Part shown: positions 26,940 to 37,587 of the stretch, in pieces
Layout of the letters: each line of letters begins with the position of its first letter
How positions within the stretch are numbered: position 1 is the stretch's first letter
Assembly (NCBI GenBank): GCA_902781655.1
Contig: CACZJZ010000003.1
Coordinates: forward strand, 1-64,000
Direction of reading: 5' to 3'
From: an uncultured Lachnospiraceae bacterium
GTDB taxonomy: Bacteria > Bacillota > Clostridia > Lachnospirales > Lachnospiraceae
Length of the DNA stretch: 64,000 nucleotides
Notes under the pieces: model-generated
Databases searched by the model: none
Told to the model about the DNA's origin: nothing
What the model saw: the letters and a program-made list of their open reading frames with translations, nothing else
Position numbers and translations under genes: made by a program

Positions 26940-27932
26940 ATGGAGAAAATATGGAGAGTACTGTCGGTGCTGCCGTTGGAGCAGCGCCACAGGGAATATC
27001 TGCAGCAGGCTGCCGGTGGAGAGGCAGCCTGCACATTCCGATGGAAAAGCTACGCGTCGGTGACGCCGGAGGATGTCGCCTGGGCGGATGTGATTCTGGG
27101 AAATGTCCCACCGGCGCTGGTGGCGGAGTGCGCCGGCGCGGGCGCGGAGAAGAGTCATCTCTGCTGGATGCAGCTGAATTCCGCCGGCGCGGATGCGTAC
27201 GCCGGACCGGAGGTGCTGCGGCCGGAAACCATCCTCACCTGCAGCAAGGGCGCCTATGGCGTCAGCGTCTCGGAGCATATGTTGACGATGACATTCTGCC
27301 TTATACGCAGGATGGATCAGTATCTGCGGCAGCAGGTGCGTCACGAATGGAAAACGGCGGGCGCGGTCACCAGTCTGCAGGGATCGGTGGTTCTGGTCCT
27401 CGGCCTGGGAGATATCGGCGGCCGGTACGCCAGAATGTGCCATGCGCTCGGCGCCCGCGTCATCGGTGTCAGGCGATCGGTCCGGGGAGAACGGCCCGAC
27501 TGGCTCGAGGAGGAGCACACGATGGAGGATCTGGACGAGCTGCTCCCGCGGGCGGATATTGTTGCCATGATCCTGCCCGGCGGACCGGCCACGGAGCATG
27601 TGATGGATGAGCGGCGGCTCCGTCTGATGAAGCCGGGGGCCTATCTCATCAATGATGGGCGCGGGAATGCCATTGATCCTGCGGCATTGAAGAAGGTGCT
27701 GCGTGAGGGCCATCTCGGAGGAGCGGCGCTGGATGTTACAGAGCCGGAGCCGCTCCCGGCGGACGACGCGCTCTGGGATATGGACCGGGTGATCATCACC
27801 CCGCACATCGCCGGTCAGTTTCTGCTCGCCGAAACCTTTGAGAATGTGGTCCGGATTGCGGGGGAGAATCTCCGTGCCTTTGTCAGCGGCGCGCCGCTTC
27901 AGCATGTAGTTGATCGGAAAGCAGGCTACTAG
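26940..27932 (+). CDS. D-2-hydroxyacid dehydrogenase family protein
   Basis: A 330-residue dehydrogenase of the same superfamily but a different branch from its neighbour. Motifs are VLVLGLGDIGGRYARM (nucleotide binding), LINDGRGNAIDPAAL with the catalytic Arg, DVTEPEPLPADDALW with Glu, and ITPHIAGQF with His. The shape is that of glyoxylate/hydroxypyruvate or phosphoglycerate-type enzymes. The substrate is not determined. ATG 26940 has GGGGGAG five bases upstream and removes a short leader from the longer frame. Confidence 0.88.
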   Translation: MEKIWRVLSVLPLEQRHREYLQQAAGGEAACTFRWKSYASVTPEDVAWADVILGNVPPALVAECAGAGAEKSHLCWMQLNSAGADAYAGPEVLRPETILTCSKGAYGVSVSEHMLTMTFCLIRRMDQYLRQQVRHEWKTAGAVTSLQGSVVLVLGLGDIGGRYARMCHALGARVIGVRRSVRGERPDWLEEEHTMEDLDELLPRADIVAMILPGGPATEHVMDERRLRLMKPGAYLINDGRGNAIDPAALKKVLREGHLGGAALDVTEPEPLPADDALWDMDRVIITPHIAGQFLLAETFENVVRIAGENLRAFVSGAPLQHVVDRKAGY

Positions 27933-27960
27933 GGCAGAAAAGAGCGGGCAGGGGGAGAGT

Positions 27961-28902
27961 ATGAAATTTCACGTCGTTGTCAACCCGGCGGGCGCCTCGG
28001 GACGCACCGGCCGGGAATGGCACAGAATTGAGCCCGTTTTTCGCGCGGGCGGCGTACCGTATGATGTGCACTATTCCTCGCCCGCACACGGAATCGGCGC
28101 AATCTGTGCGGAGATTGAGAAAGAGGAGAGCGGGGCGTCTCCCGTGAATCTTGTCATTTGCGGCGGGGACGGTTCGCTGAATGAGGCGGTGAATGGCGTG
28201 CGGCATCCGGAACACTTCCGGTTCGGCCTGATTCCCTGCGGCTCCGGCAATGATTTTGCAAGGGATCTGGGCATCATCGGACAGCCGTTAGAGCAAACCG
28301 CCCGCACGATTCTGGAGGGAAGAGTGCACCATGTGTTTGACATCGGGGAACTGGAATATCCGGATGATCACACGGTGCGGCGCTTCAACGTGAGCTGCGG
28401 GATCGGCTTTGACGCGGCAATCTGTGCCCTCGCCGGGCGGTCCCGGTATAAGAATCTGCTGAATCGGATCCATCTGGGCAATCTCATTTATATCAGCTCG
28501 GCGTTCCGGGTGATCCGGGAACAGCGCTGCCTGCCGGTGACAGTGACGGCAGACGGAAGATCCTATCAGTTTGACCATCTGCTCTTTGTCTGCGGGATGA
28601 ATCACCGGTTCGAGGGCGGAGGCTACCAGTTCGCGCCGGACGCGGATGCCACAGACGGCGTGCTGAATCTCTGCCTTGCCAACCCGGCGCGCAATGCGGA
28701 CTTTTATAAGGTGTTCCCATCGGTGCCGGGCGGTACTCATTATAAGAAATGGCCGACGATCATGTATCCGATCCGCGGGCGGGAGATCAGTGTGCAGACT
28801 TCTATTCCGCTGTGGGTACACACGGACGGCGAGGTGGTGCGGAAGGCGGACCATATCCTGATCCGCGTGGCGAAGGAGAAGCTGGCAATATTTAATCCAT
28901 AG
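27961..28902 (+). CDS. Diacylglycerol/lipid kinase family protein (YegS/BmrU type)
   Basis: A 313-residue member of the lipid kinase family. The N-terminal VVVNPAGASGRTGREW loop and the nucleotide-binding LVICGGDGSLNEAVNGV (the family GGDGT with Ser) are clear, followed by FGLIPCGSGNDFARDLG. The C-terminal beta-sandwich part contains the usual FNVSCGIGFDAAI region. It phosphorylates a lipid such as diacylglycerol at the membrane. GGGGGAG lies just upstream of the ATG. The preceding dehydrogenase gene ends 28 bases earlier, so they may share a transcript. Confidence 0.9.
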   Translation: MKFHVVVNPAGASGRTGREWHRIEPVFRAGGVPYDVHYSSPAHGIGAICAEIEKEESGASPVNLVICGGDGSLNEAVNGVRHPEHFRFGLIPCGSGNDFARDLGIIGQPLEQTARTILEGRVHHVFDIGELEYPDDHTVRRFNVSCGIGFDAAICALAGRSRYKNLLNRIHLGNLIYISSAFRVIREQRCLPVTVTADGRSYQFDHLLFVCGMNHRFEGGGYQFAPDADATDGVLNLCLANPARNADFYKVFPSVPGGTHYKKWPTIMYPIRGREISVQTSIPLWVHTDGEVVRKADHILIRVAKEKLAIFNP

Positions 28903-29075
28903 AAATACGGCAACGGCGCTGGCTGCGGATAAGACGCGGCATCGGCGGCCGACGCGGCGACCTTCATCTGGATGCTGCCTGCGGAACTGCATGGAATTCT
29001 GCAGGAGTTAAGCGAAAGAGCCAGTGCGATATGGGTGCAGGAGCATGAGGCCGACAGCCGGGAAAGAGCAGGGAC

Positions 29076-29987
29076 ATGGTTTATACGGTGACCTTCAATC
29101 CGTCCATAGATTATATGGTGCTGGCAGACGGACTAGTCCCGGGGCGGACAAACCGCACAACCTGGGAGGAGATGCTTCCCGGCGGCAAGGGGATCAATGT
29201 CGCGGCGGAGCTTGCGGCACTCGGTGTGCCGGGAACGGCGTTGGGGTTTTGTGCTGGATTCACGGGGAAAGAGATTCTCCGCATGCTGCGGGAGCGGAAC
29301 GTGGCGTGCGACTTCCGGGAGCTGCCTGCGGGATATTCCAGAATCAATGTCAAGCTCAGGAATGTTGACGGGACAGAACTCAACGGCATGGGACCCGCGA
29401 TCGACGCGGACTCCCTCGCGTGGCTGATGTCAAGACTTCGTGGCATGCGGAACGGAGATACCCTTGTCCTGTCCGGGAGTGTGCCGCCGTCGGTGCCGCA
29501 GACTATTTACCGGGATATTCTGGCGGAGCTTTCGCGGGAGGACAGAGACCTGCGGTTTGTCGTGGATGCATCCGGTCCGCTGCTGGCGGACACGCTTCCG
29601 TATCATCCGTTCCTCATCAAGCCGAACCGGCATGAGCTTGAGGAACTGTTTGCGGCGAAGATCAGCACACCGGAGGAGGCCGAACCTTATGCCCGCAGGC
29701 TGCAGGAGCGCGGCGCGCGCAATGTTCTGGTGTCGATGGGCGGGCAGGGCGCCGCGCTGCTGGATGAAATGGGGGAATTCCGGTTTCGCGCCTCGGCCGG
29801 CGGCATGGTGATCAATGCGGTGGGAGCCGGCGATGCCATGGTCGCCGGTTTTCTCGCGGGCTGGGATGCCGGACACGGCGCGGAGTATGCGCTCCGCATG
29901 GGGATCGCGGCGGGCGCCGCAAGTGCGTTTACCGACTGGATGGCGTCGGGAGAACAGGTCATGGAGGTCCTGCGGACGCTGAAATAG
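29076..29987 (+). CDS. 1-phosphofructokinase family hexose kinase (PfkB family)
   Basis: A 303-residue PfkB-type kinase. It starts MVYTVTFNPSIDYMV, typical of FruK/LacC enzymes, with the substrate motif LPGGKGINVAAELAALG near residue 35 and the ATP/anion-hole motif NAVGAGDAMVAGFLAGWD with the catalytic Asp near residue 255. Most likely it phosphorylates fructose-1-phosphate or tagatose-6-phosphate. No fructose PTS gene is in the window, so its partner transporter is elsewhere. It stands 173 bases after the lipid kinase. Confidence 0.9.
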   Translation: MVYTVTFNPSIDYMVLADGLVPGRTNRTTWEEMLPGGKGINVAAELAALGVPGTALGFCAGFTGKEILRMLRERNVACDFRELPAGYSRINVKLRNVDGTELNGMGPAIDADSLAWLMSRLRGMRNGDTLVLSGSVPPSVPQTIYRDILAELSREDRDLRFVVDASGPLLADTLPYHPFLIKPNRHELEELFAAKISTPEEAEPYARRLQERGARNVLVSMGGQGAALLDEMGEFRFRASAGGMVINAVGAGDAMVAGFLAGWDAGHGAEYALRMGIAAGAASAFTDWMASGEQVMEVLRTLK

Positions 29988-30035
29988 GAGCATGCAGACA
30001 TGGATTCGGCGTGCCCGCATGCTGAATGTCGCTGA

Positions 30036-30512
30036 TCAGCGGATATCCTGTCCAGTCAGATCGTCGACCCCATCGTGATCAAAATCAACCGGATCCGGCA
30101 GAGTACCTTCCGGCCCGGCAGGTCCGTGATTCTCGTCCGGAGAGGCAAAGCCTGGCATTGTATCCAGGGATTCTCTGGCATAGACGTGATTCTCGCGCCG
30201 CGCAACCTCGACCAGGTTGGAAAGTTGCTCCTTGATGTCGCCGCTGTTCCGGATGTTTTTCAGATCAAAGTTTGCGAGCGTCTTGTCGGAGGAATCGATG
30301 TGGATTGTCCCGGTGCCGATGATGCGCTGCCACAGGCTGCGGGTCAGTGTGAGGTCGGTGATGCGGTAGAGCCGGACCTCGTCCTCCCGCTGATTCAGAA
30401 ATCCGGTCTGCAGGAACAGCCGGTTTCTGGTGAGCTCATAGACGGTGAATGTCCACGGAAGGCCTAGAAAATTGCGCTTCCTGTCGTGCCATAATACATC
30501 GGTGTGTTTCAT
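30036..30512 (-). CDS. PH domain-containing protein
   Basis: A 158-residue protein whose first ~110 residues form a bacterial PH-like domain (bPH_2 type): the pattern FTVYELTRNRLFLQTGFLN, EVRLYRITDLTLTRSLWQR and GTGTIHI is typical. The C-terminal 45 residues are Pro/Gly/Asp-rich and end with DFDHDGVDDLTGQD, which resembles a Ca2+-binding loop. There is no membrane segment. The role is unknown; bPH_2 proteins often attach to membrane assemblies. It has no clear operon partner, lying between the convergent sugar kinase and the minus-strand solute-binding-like gene, which could be transcribed before it. Confidence 0.78.
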   Translation of the reverse strand: MKHTDVLWHDRKRNFLGLPWTFTVYELTRNRLFLQTGFLNQREDEVRLYRITDLTLTRSLWQRIIGTGTIHIDSSDKTLANFDLKNIRNSGDIKEQLSNLVEVARRENHVYARESLDTMPGFASPDENHGPAGPEGTLPDPVDFDHDGVDDLTGQDIR

Positions 30513-30702
30513 GACTTCCTGATCTCCTTCTGATTTCTTTTCGGATTCCCGGTACTGGGGTGGCGCTGCAGACAGGGGGATGCTTCTGTTCCATGTCCTA
30601 AGTTTTGTATTCTAAGCTCTATTCTGCCACGCGGACGGGATTTTGACAAAAGCACATCCTTCCCTGCCGGCAGGTAAAAACACAGTCTTTTCTTGCTGAT
30701 TC

Positions 30703-32247
30703 CTACCAGTTGGAGGCGTCCCCAGCATGATCTGCCGCAGATGCACAGTCGGACTGCAGCTCCTGCAGGGCGGAAAGCAGGGTGCTGTCATCCGCGTTCT
30801 GATATTTGCCGGCCAGGATATTGTCGCCAAACGCGGTGAGGAAGGACCAGAAGTCCTGCGGATAGACGCCGCGGAGCGAGCCGGCTGCATTCTGCGCGGC
30901 GAGCGCTTTGATAGCAGGATCCGTTTCTTCTGTCAGAGATGCGGCGGAGACATCGGTTCCGGCAGAGTCGTTCTCCGTGAGAACGGTATCATCCGCTGGG
31001 ACCCACCCGGCCTTGCGGTACAGGGCGAGTTCCTGCGCAGGGGAGGACAGCCATCTGGCCAGTGCAGTGCAGGCTTTCTGTTTCAGTGCATTCTCCTGCG
31101 GTTTCACACCGAGCATGCGGCCCTCGACGAGAGAACCCATGGGATAGACGGCGCCGTCTACTGTGAAGGAGGGAAGCTTTGCCGCGGCGTATCCGCTGCC
31201 GAACAGCTCCTTTGCGGCGCCTCTGTCCCAGATACCGGAGATAATCGCGGCGGGACGGTCTGCGAGGGCAGCCATGGAGATATCAGAAAAGGCGGAGGAG
31301 GAGGCAAGATGAATCATGGCCTTCATGGCTGCGACGCCGGAATCGGAGGCGAGCGTCATGGATCCGGCGGCAACGCTGCCGTCATCAGAAACAGTATATT
31401 CCGCCTGGCAGCCGGCTCCGAGGAAAAATGCCATCTGGTACCATCCGGAGGTGAGTTCCATGTTGAAGGTCCTGCCGGAAGCCTCACAGGCCGCGAGAAT
31501 GCTGTCCAGCGTACTGACGTCCTGGATGACCGAGGAATCGTAGTAGAGAAAATAGCCGCCATCCAAGGTGAGCGGGAAGCAGACATCATCGTCATGCTCT
31601 GTGGCCAGCGCACTTTTCGCGCGCAGAAGCGCCCTGTCCTCGGACTGGAAGACATAGAGATCGGGGAGATCGTCGGTGCCGGAGTACGCGCTGAGCACAT
31701 CGGTTCCGGACTCCTCAGTCACAGTGACGGTCATATTGGCCATGCCAGGCAGCGCTTCTGTGTAGGCGCTGACGGCATCCTGCATGACACCGGAGATCTC
31801 AGAAGGAACAGCAAGTGTGATTTCTCCGCTGCCGTAGTCGGTATTGTCCTGCGGGACAGAATAGGAGACGGACGCTCCTGCTTCCGGAGTGTTCCCTGCG
31901 GAGGCGCCGCTGCCCGCACTGGCAGAATCAGCAGAACCGGCATTGGTACTGCTGCCTTCAGTGCTGTTCCCGGTACCATCCGGCCGGGCTGATGCCTGAT
32001 CAGATGACGGGCCTGCGACATGGCTTCCCTGCACGCGGACAGAGGACAGCAGCCTGCCCAGTTCTCCCGGTGCAAGCAGCCCGCGCGCGTCGAGAACCAT
32101 GAATCCAGCGATGGCCGCGGCGCCGCCCGCCAGGATCAGGCAGAGCGCCAGCAGTGTTCTGCGGCGAATCTGCTTCTGCCGGGCCAGGCGCGCCTGCTTT
32201 CGTTCCGGCAGGGAGGGAATCCGATTGTCGTCCTGAATGCTTGTCAA
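30703..32247 (-). CDS. Membrane-anchored solute-binding-like protein
   Basis: A 514-residue protein. The N-terminus has a basic cytoplasmic stretch (RKQARLARQKQIRRR, residues 17-31), then one hydrophobic segment of about 22 residues (LLALCLILAGGAAAIAGFMVL), without a lipobox. A Ser/Gly/Ala-rich linker follows to about residue 125. The outer part resembles a sugar-type solute-binding fold: DVLSAYSGTDDLPDLYVFQ, a GSLVEGRMLGV loop, and ACTALARWLSSPAQELALYRKAGWVP near the C-terminus, which is a classic binding-protein pattern. No permease or ATPase gene is adjacent, so it is an orphan; sensing or a shared transporter are both possible. Start codon choice is not certain. Confidence 0.72.
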   Translation of the reverse strand: MTSIQDDNRIPSLPERKQARLARQKQIRRRTLLALCLILAGGAAAIAGFMVLDARGLLAPGELGRLLSSVRVQGSHVAGPSSDQASARPDGTGNSTEGSSTNAGSADSASAGSGASAGNTPEAGASVSYSVPQDNTDYGSGEITLAVPSEISGVMQDAVSAYTEALPGMANMTVTVTEESGTDVLSAYSGTDDLPDLYVFQSEDRALLRAKSALATEHDDDVCFPLTLDGGYFLYYDSSVIQDVSTLDSILAACEASGRTFNMELTSGWYQMAFFLGAGCQAEYTVSDDGSVAAGSMTLASDSGVAAMKAMIHLASSSAFSDISMAALADRPAAIISGIWDRGAAKELFGSGYAAAKLPSFTVDGAVYPMGSLVEGRMLGVKPQENALKQKACTALARWLSSPAQELALYRKAGWVPADDTVLTENDSAGTDVSAASLTEETDPAIKALAAQNAAGSLRGVYPQDFWSFLTAFGDNILAGKYQNADDSTLLSALQELQSDCASAADHAGDASNW

Positions 32248-32388
32248 AATATCAAAACCTTCCTTAGTAATCTGTTTGATAGCGTCATTGTATCACGAGA
32301 GGAAAGCGGCGGCTCTCTCATCCGGAAATATGCTATGATGAGAAGCGGCAGATTTTGAATGACAGCACGCAGAAAAGGCGGGAGAACA

Positions 32389-33858
32389 ATGATGTCCGGA
32401 AAGCAGGAACAGCATGATCGGATGAAGCAGATGATAGACGCCTCACAGGAGGCAATGTGTGGGGCGCTGAAGAGACTGGTGCGCATCCGGAGCGTCGAGG
32501 GAGCGCCGGAGCCGGGCAAACCGTATGGTGAGGGACCGGCGGCGTGCCTTGAGGAGGCACTCCGGATCGCGTCGGAGCTTGGCTTTTCCACATACAATAT
32601 GGACGGGCAGTGCGGCTATGCGGAGATGGGAGAGGGTGACGGCATGGTGGCGGTGCTCGGACATCTGGATGTGGTCCCGGAGGCGGATGGCTGGAGCCAT
32701 CCGGCGTATGACCCGGTTGTGCGGGACGGCAGAATGTATGGGCGCGGCACCATCGACGACAAGGGACCGGTCGTATCCGCCCTTTATGCCATGAAGGCGG
32801 TTCGCGATGCAGGCATTCCGCTCACCCGCCGGGTGAGGCTGATTTTTGGCTGCAATGAGGAAACAGGCGCGGCGGATATGAAGTATTATCTGGCGCACGG
32901 CGGGGAGATTCCGGAGGCCGGGTTCACGCCGGATGGAGAATATCCGCTGATCAACGGGGAAAAGGGGATTATCAACGAGGTCTATGAGAAGCCGCTCCGC
33001 GGCGCCGGGGGAGAGGTAAGACTCCTGTCGCTCAGGGGAGGCGTGGCTGGCAATGTGGTGCCGGACCACGCGGAGGCACTGATTGAGGTTCCAGGAGATC
33101 TGGAGCTGCCGGAGGCGGAGAAAATCACGGTGCGGGAGATTCTGCCGGAGGACGGAACCCGGTCGGAACTCACCGGAGACAGACGGACTGTCCGTGTGGA
33201 GGCGGCAGGGAGGTCTGCGCACGGGTCGACGCCGGAGAAGGGGGAGAACGCGATCGGGAGGCTCTTCCGCTATCTGGACCGGCTTCCGTTTGGCGGAGAC
33301 GCGGGAGAAGCCATCCATTTTCTCGCGGGGAAGCCAGGCATGGAGACGGGCGGGCAGGCATTCGGCTGTCCGCTGAAGGATTCGGTTTCCGGCCGGTTCA
33401 CCTTCAACCTGGGTGTCGCGGAGGGAGGCCGGGATCACATCAGGGTGCGCCTGAATTACCGCTATCCGGTGACGTTTACGGAACAGGACTGCGGACCGGC
33501 CGTGCGCCGGACGTTTGAGAATGCCGGCTTCCATTGTACATATTCGTTGCACAAGCCGAAGCTATATGTGCCGGAATCCGCGCCGCTCGTCAGGACACTG
33601 CTTGCGGTGTACCGGGAGGCCACCGGCGATCTGTCCGCGCCAAAATCGATCGGCGGCGGCACGTATGCCAAGGCAATTCCGAATATCGTGGCGTTCGGGC
33701 CGATTTTTCCGGGCGATCCGGTGGTGGAGCATCTGCCGGATGAATATATCCGTCTCGACCGGCTGGTGCAGAATACAGAGATTTACGCTGCGGCGATCGC
33801 GGCACTGGCGGCAGCACCGGCGAAGCGCGCAGACGACAGGGAGGACAACGACAGATGA
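32389..33858 (+). CDS. M20 family dipeptidase (PepV/Sapep-like)
   Basis: A 489-residue zinc peptidase. Metal-binding motifs of the PepV group are seen: VLGHLDVVPEADGW, GRGTIDDKGPVVSALYAM, FGCNEETGAADMKYYL, and FTPDGEYPLINGEKG. A lid domain sits in the middle with RSAHGSTPEKGENAI. PepV-type enzymes cleave dipeptides with a free amino end in the cytosol. The start is at ATG 32389 (or 32392) after GGCGGGAG. The stop codon overlaps the ATG of the next gene (ATGA), so the dipeptidase and the dipeptide epimerase are translationally coupled. Confidence 0.92.
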   Translation: MMSGKQEQHDRMKQMIDASQEAMCGALKRLVRIRSVEGAPEPGKPYGEGPAACLEEALRIASELGFSTYNMDGQCGYAEMGEGDGMVAVLGHLDVVPEADGWSHPAYDPVVRDGRMYGRGTIDDKGPVVSALYAMKAVRDAGIPLTRRVRLIFGCNEETGAADMKYYLAHGGEIPEAGFTPDGEYPLINGEKGIINEVYEKPLRGAGGEVRLLSLRGGVAGNVVPDHAEALIEVPGDLELPEAEKITVREILPEDGTRSELTGDRRTVRVEAAGRSAHGSTPEKGENAIGRLFRYLDRLPFGGDAGEAIHFLAGKPGMETGGQAFGCPLKDSVSGRFTFNLGVAEGGRDHIRVRLNYRYPVTFTEQDCGPAVRRTFENAGFHCTYSLHKPKLYVPESAPLVRTLLAVYREATGDLSAPKSIGGGTYAKAIPNIVAFGPIFPGDPVVEHLPDEYIRLDRLVQNTEIYAAAIAALAAAPAKRADDREDNDR

Positions 33859-34949
33859 AAATCACAGCAGTTCGGCTCGGACAGATTGCAGTTCCGCTGC
33901 GGGTGCCGTTCAAGACGGCGCTCCGGACAGTGGACAGTGTCAGAGATGTGGTCGTGGAAATCGACACGGATACGGGAGAAAAGGGCTTCGGCGAGGCACC
34001 GCCGACCGGCGTCATCACCGGGGATACGACCGGAGCGATTATCGGAGCCATTCAGGATCATATCGCAGGCAAACTCATCGGACGGGACGTGGATGAATTC
34101 GAGGATGTGATACAGGAGGTGCAGAAGGCGGTTGTGCACAACACCTCGGCCAAGGCGGCTGTGGACATGGCACTGTACGATTTGTACGGTCAGCTGTATC
34201 ACATCCCGGTGTACAAGCTGCTGGGAGGCGCCCGCAGGACCATAGTCACGGATATTACGATCAGCGTGAACCCGCCGGAACAGATGGCGGAGGACGCCGT
34301 GAATGCGGTAAAGCGCGGGTATGACACCATCAAGGTCAAGGTCGGCGTCAATCCATCGCTGGATGTGGAGCGCCTTCTTGCCATCCGCCGTGCGACCGGT
34401 CCGGATGTCCGCATCCGCATTGACGCCAATCAGGCCTGGACGCCGAAGCAGGCGGTCCGGATCCTGGATCAGATGGAGGAGCGGGGGATCGGCCTTGAGC
34501 TGGTGGAACAGCCGGTGAAAGCGGCGGATTTTGACGGGCTGAAGTATGTCACGGACCGCAGCCCGGTTCCGGTGCTGGCGGATGAGGCGGTGTTCAGCCC
34601 GGAGGACGCGCTGCGGATCATGCAGTACCACGCGGCGGACATGGTGAATATCAAGCTGATGAAGTGCGGCGGCCTGTACAACGCCCAGAAGATTATATCC
34701 GCGGCGGAGGTTTACGGCTGCGAGTGCATGCTGGGCTGCATGCTCGAGGCCAAAATTTCCGTCAACGCGGCAGTGGAGCTCGCCTGCGCGAAGAAGGTCA
34801 TCACGAAGATCGATCTCGACGGGCCTGTGCTCTGTTCGGAGGATCCGATCCTGGGCGGTGCCGTGTTCCGGGAGAAGGAGATCACTGTGAGCGATGAGCC
34901 GGGATCCGGCATCCGTGGTATTGAGACAGGGAAAATTACCTGGCTGTGA
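33855..34949 (+). CDS. Dipeptide epimerase (enolase superfamily, L-Ala-D/L-Glu epimerase-like)
   Basis: A 364-residue enolase-superfamily enzyme of the muconate-cycloisomerase subgroup. The capping domain holds RVPFKTALRTV; the barrel has catalytic Lys in TIKVKVGVN, metal ligands in RIRIDANQAW (Asp), ELVEQPV (Glu), LADEAVFS (Asp) and the second Lys in NIKLMKCGG. This pattern is that of L-Ala-D/L-Glu epimerase and other dipeptide epimerases. The gene overlaps the M20 dipeptidase by four bases, so together they could convert D-containing dipeptides from murein into L-forms and split them. The substrate is inferred, not shown. Confidence 0.9.
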   Translation: MKITAVRLGQIAVPLRVPFKTALRTVDSVRDVVVEIDTDTGEKGFGEAPPTGVITGDTTGAIIGAIQDHIAGKLIGRDVDEFEDVIQEVQKAVVHNTSAKAAVDMALYDLYGQLYHIPVYKLLGGARRTIVTDITISVNPPEQMAEDAVNAVKRGYDTIKVKVGVNPSLDVERLLAIRRATGPDVRIRIDANQAWTPKQAVRILDQMEERGIGLELVEQPVKAADFDGLKYVTDRSPVPVLADEAVFSPEDALRIMQYHAADMVNIKLMKCGGLYNAQKIISAAEVYGCECMLGCMLEAKISVNAAVELACAKKVITKIDLDGPVLCSEDPILGGAVFREKEITVSDEPGSGIRGIETGKITWL

Positions 34950-34996
34950 ACAATCTAAACAATCCCTAAAGAATGCCTGAATTCTGGCGTATCGGC

Positions 34997-35026
34997 TTGC
35001 GAAGGGACTGACGGCGCACCTATAAT
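34997..35026 (+). promoter_or_regulatory. Promoter of ftsH
   Basis: TTGCGA at 34997-35002 and a perfect TATAAT at 35021-35026 are separated by 18 bases. The predicted start lies about 50 bases upstream of the ftsH start codon. Confidence 0.75.
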
Positions 35027-35081
35027 GGCGTTGTGCTGAATTTTGCGGCACAATCAGCGCCGGAACCGGCGCAGGAAAGGA

Positions 35082-36986
<1,905 letters not shown>

Positions 36987-37027
36987 TGCCAGAGCGGCAG
37001 AAGCAGTCGGGATGCGGACGCGCGACA

Positions 37028-37070
37028 AGGGACAGGGGCACGGCAGATATCTGCCGTGCCCCTGTCCTTT
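37028..37070 (+). terminator. Terminator-like hairpin after ftsH
   Basis: GGACAGGGGCACGGCAG and CTGCCGTGCCCCTGTCC form a 17-bp perfect stem around ATAT, followed by TTT. It lies about 45 bases after the ftsH stop codon. Confidence 0.8.
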
Positions 37071-37105
37071 GCTGTGTGGGAGCTATTTCTCCCTGAAAAG
37101 GGAGG

Positions 37106-37140
37106 ATGCCAGGCGCCTCGCGGTGCCTGGCATTATTATG
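37106..37140 (+). terminator. Second hairpin after ftsH
   Basis: ATGCCAGGCGCC pairs with GGTGCCTGGCAT (12 bp with one G-U) around TCGC, followed by TATTAT. Possibly a back-up terminator; the T-tract is weak. Confidence 0.55.
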
Positions 37141-37454
37141 AAAAAGTGTATTGGCAAGTTCTCTGGCAGCAGCTGCTGTTGAACTATTACGATATTTATC
37201 GTAGCGGATAAACGTGACCAGAATTTGCCGGCCATTTGAAGAGTCTTTGAAGGAATTATGAACGGAATATGAACGCATCAGCCATTGGTGCCGCGCAAGG
37301 CGTTTCGCCCGCGCCTGCCGCAAAGACGTGACATTGGACTGGGCCAGAAAGCTGCGGAAATCTGGCTGACTGGGATCAGGGGATCCGACAAAAGCGGCTC
37401 TGACAAAAAAGATTACGAAAAATAACCGAATAATTTGTTAAAGAAAACATTTAT

Positions 37455-37495
37455 GTTTCGATTTACTTTTTATATCGAAACGAATATCCTATGAT
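37455..37495 (+). promoter_or_regulatory. Promoter with inverted-repeat operator upstream of the glycerol operon
   Basis: GTTTCGAT (37455-37462) and ATCGAAAC (37474-37481) are perfect inverted repeats with an 11-base spacer. TATGAT at 37490-37495 is a likely -10; the -35 would fall inside the repeat region (TTTTTA, 37467-37472). An operator covering the -35 fits repression by the DeoR-type regulator encoded just downstream, that is autoregulation. The assignment to that regulator is inference. Confidence 0.65.
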
Positions 37496-37587
37496 TATAG
37501 CGTGAATCAGTCCGGTCGCCCCGCGTGCCTGCATGCGTGTGGCGGCGAAGAGGATGCGATGCGGCGTGACATGGGGATGAGAATGGA

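Larger units (their letters stand above)
36987..37587. other. 600-base intergenic region between ftsH and the DeoR-type regulator
   Basis: No gene is supported here. It holds two terminator-like hairpins (listed separately), a 16-base near-palindrome TACGATATTTATCGTA at 37188-37203, and the regulated promoter of the next gene near 37455-37495. A 14-codon reading frame at 37139 (starting MKKC, ending CC) has no ribosome site and is not called. The stretch 37210-37440 shows nothing I recognise. Confidence 0.6.

Noticed and set aside
37139-37183. 14-codon Cys-ending peptide frame (MKKC...CC)
   Set aside because: No ribosome site, and it sits just past a hairpin; nothing supports translation.
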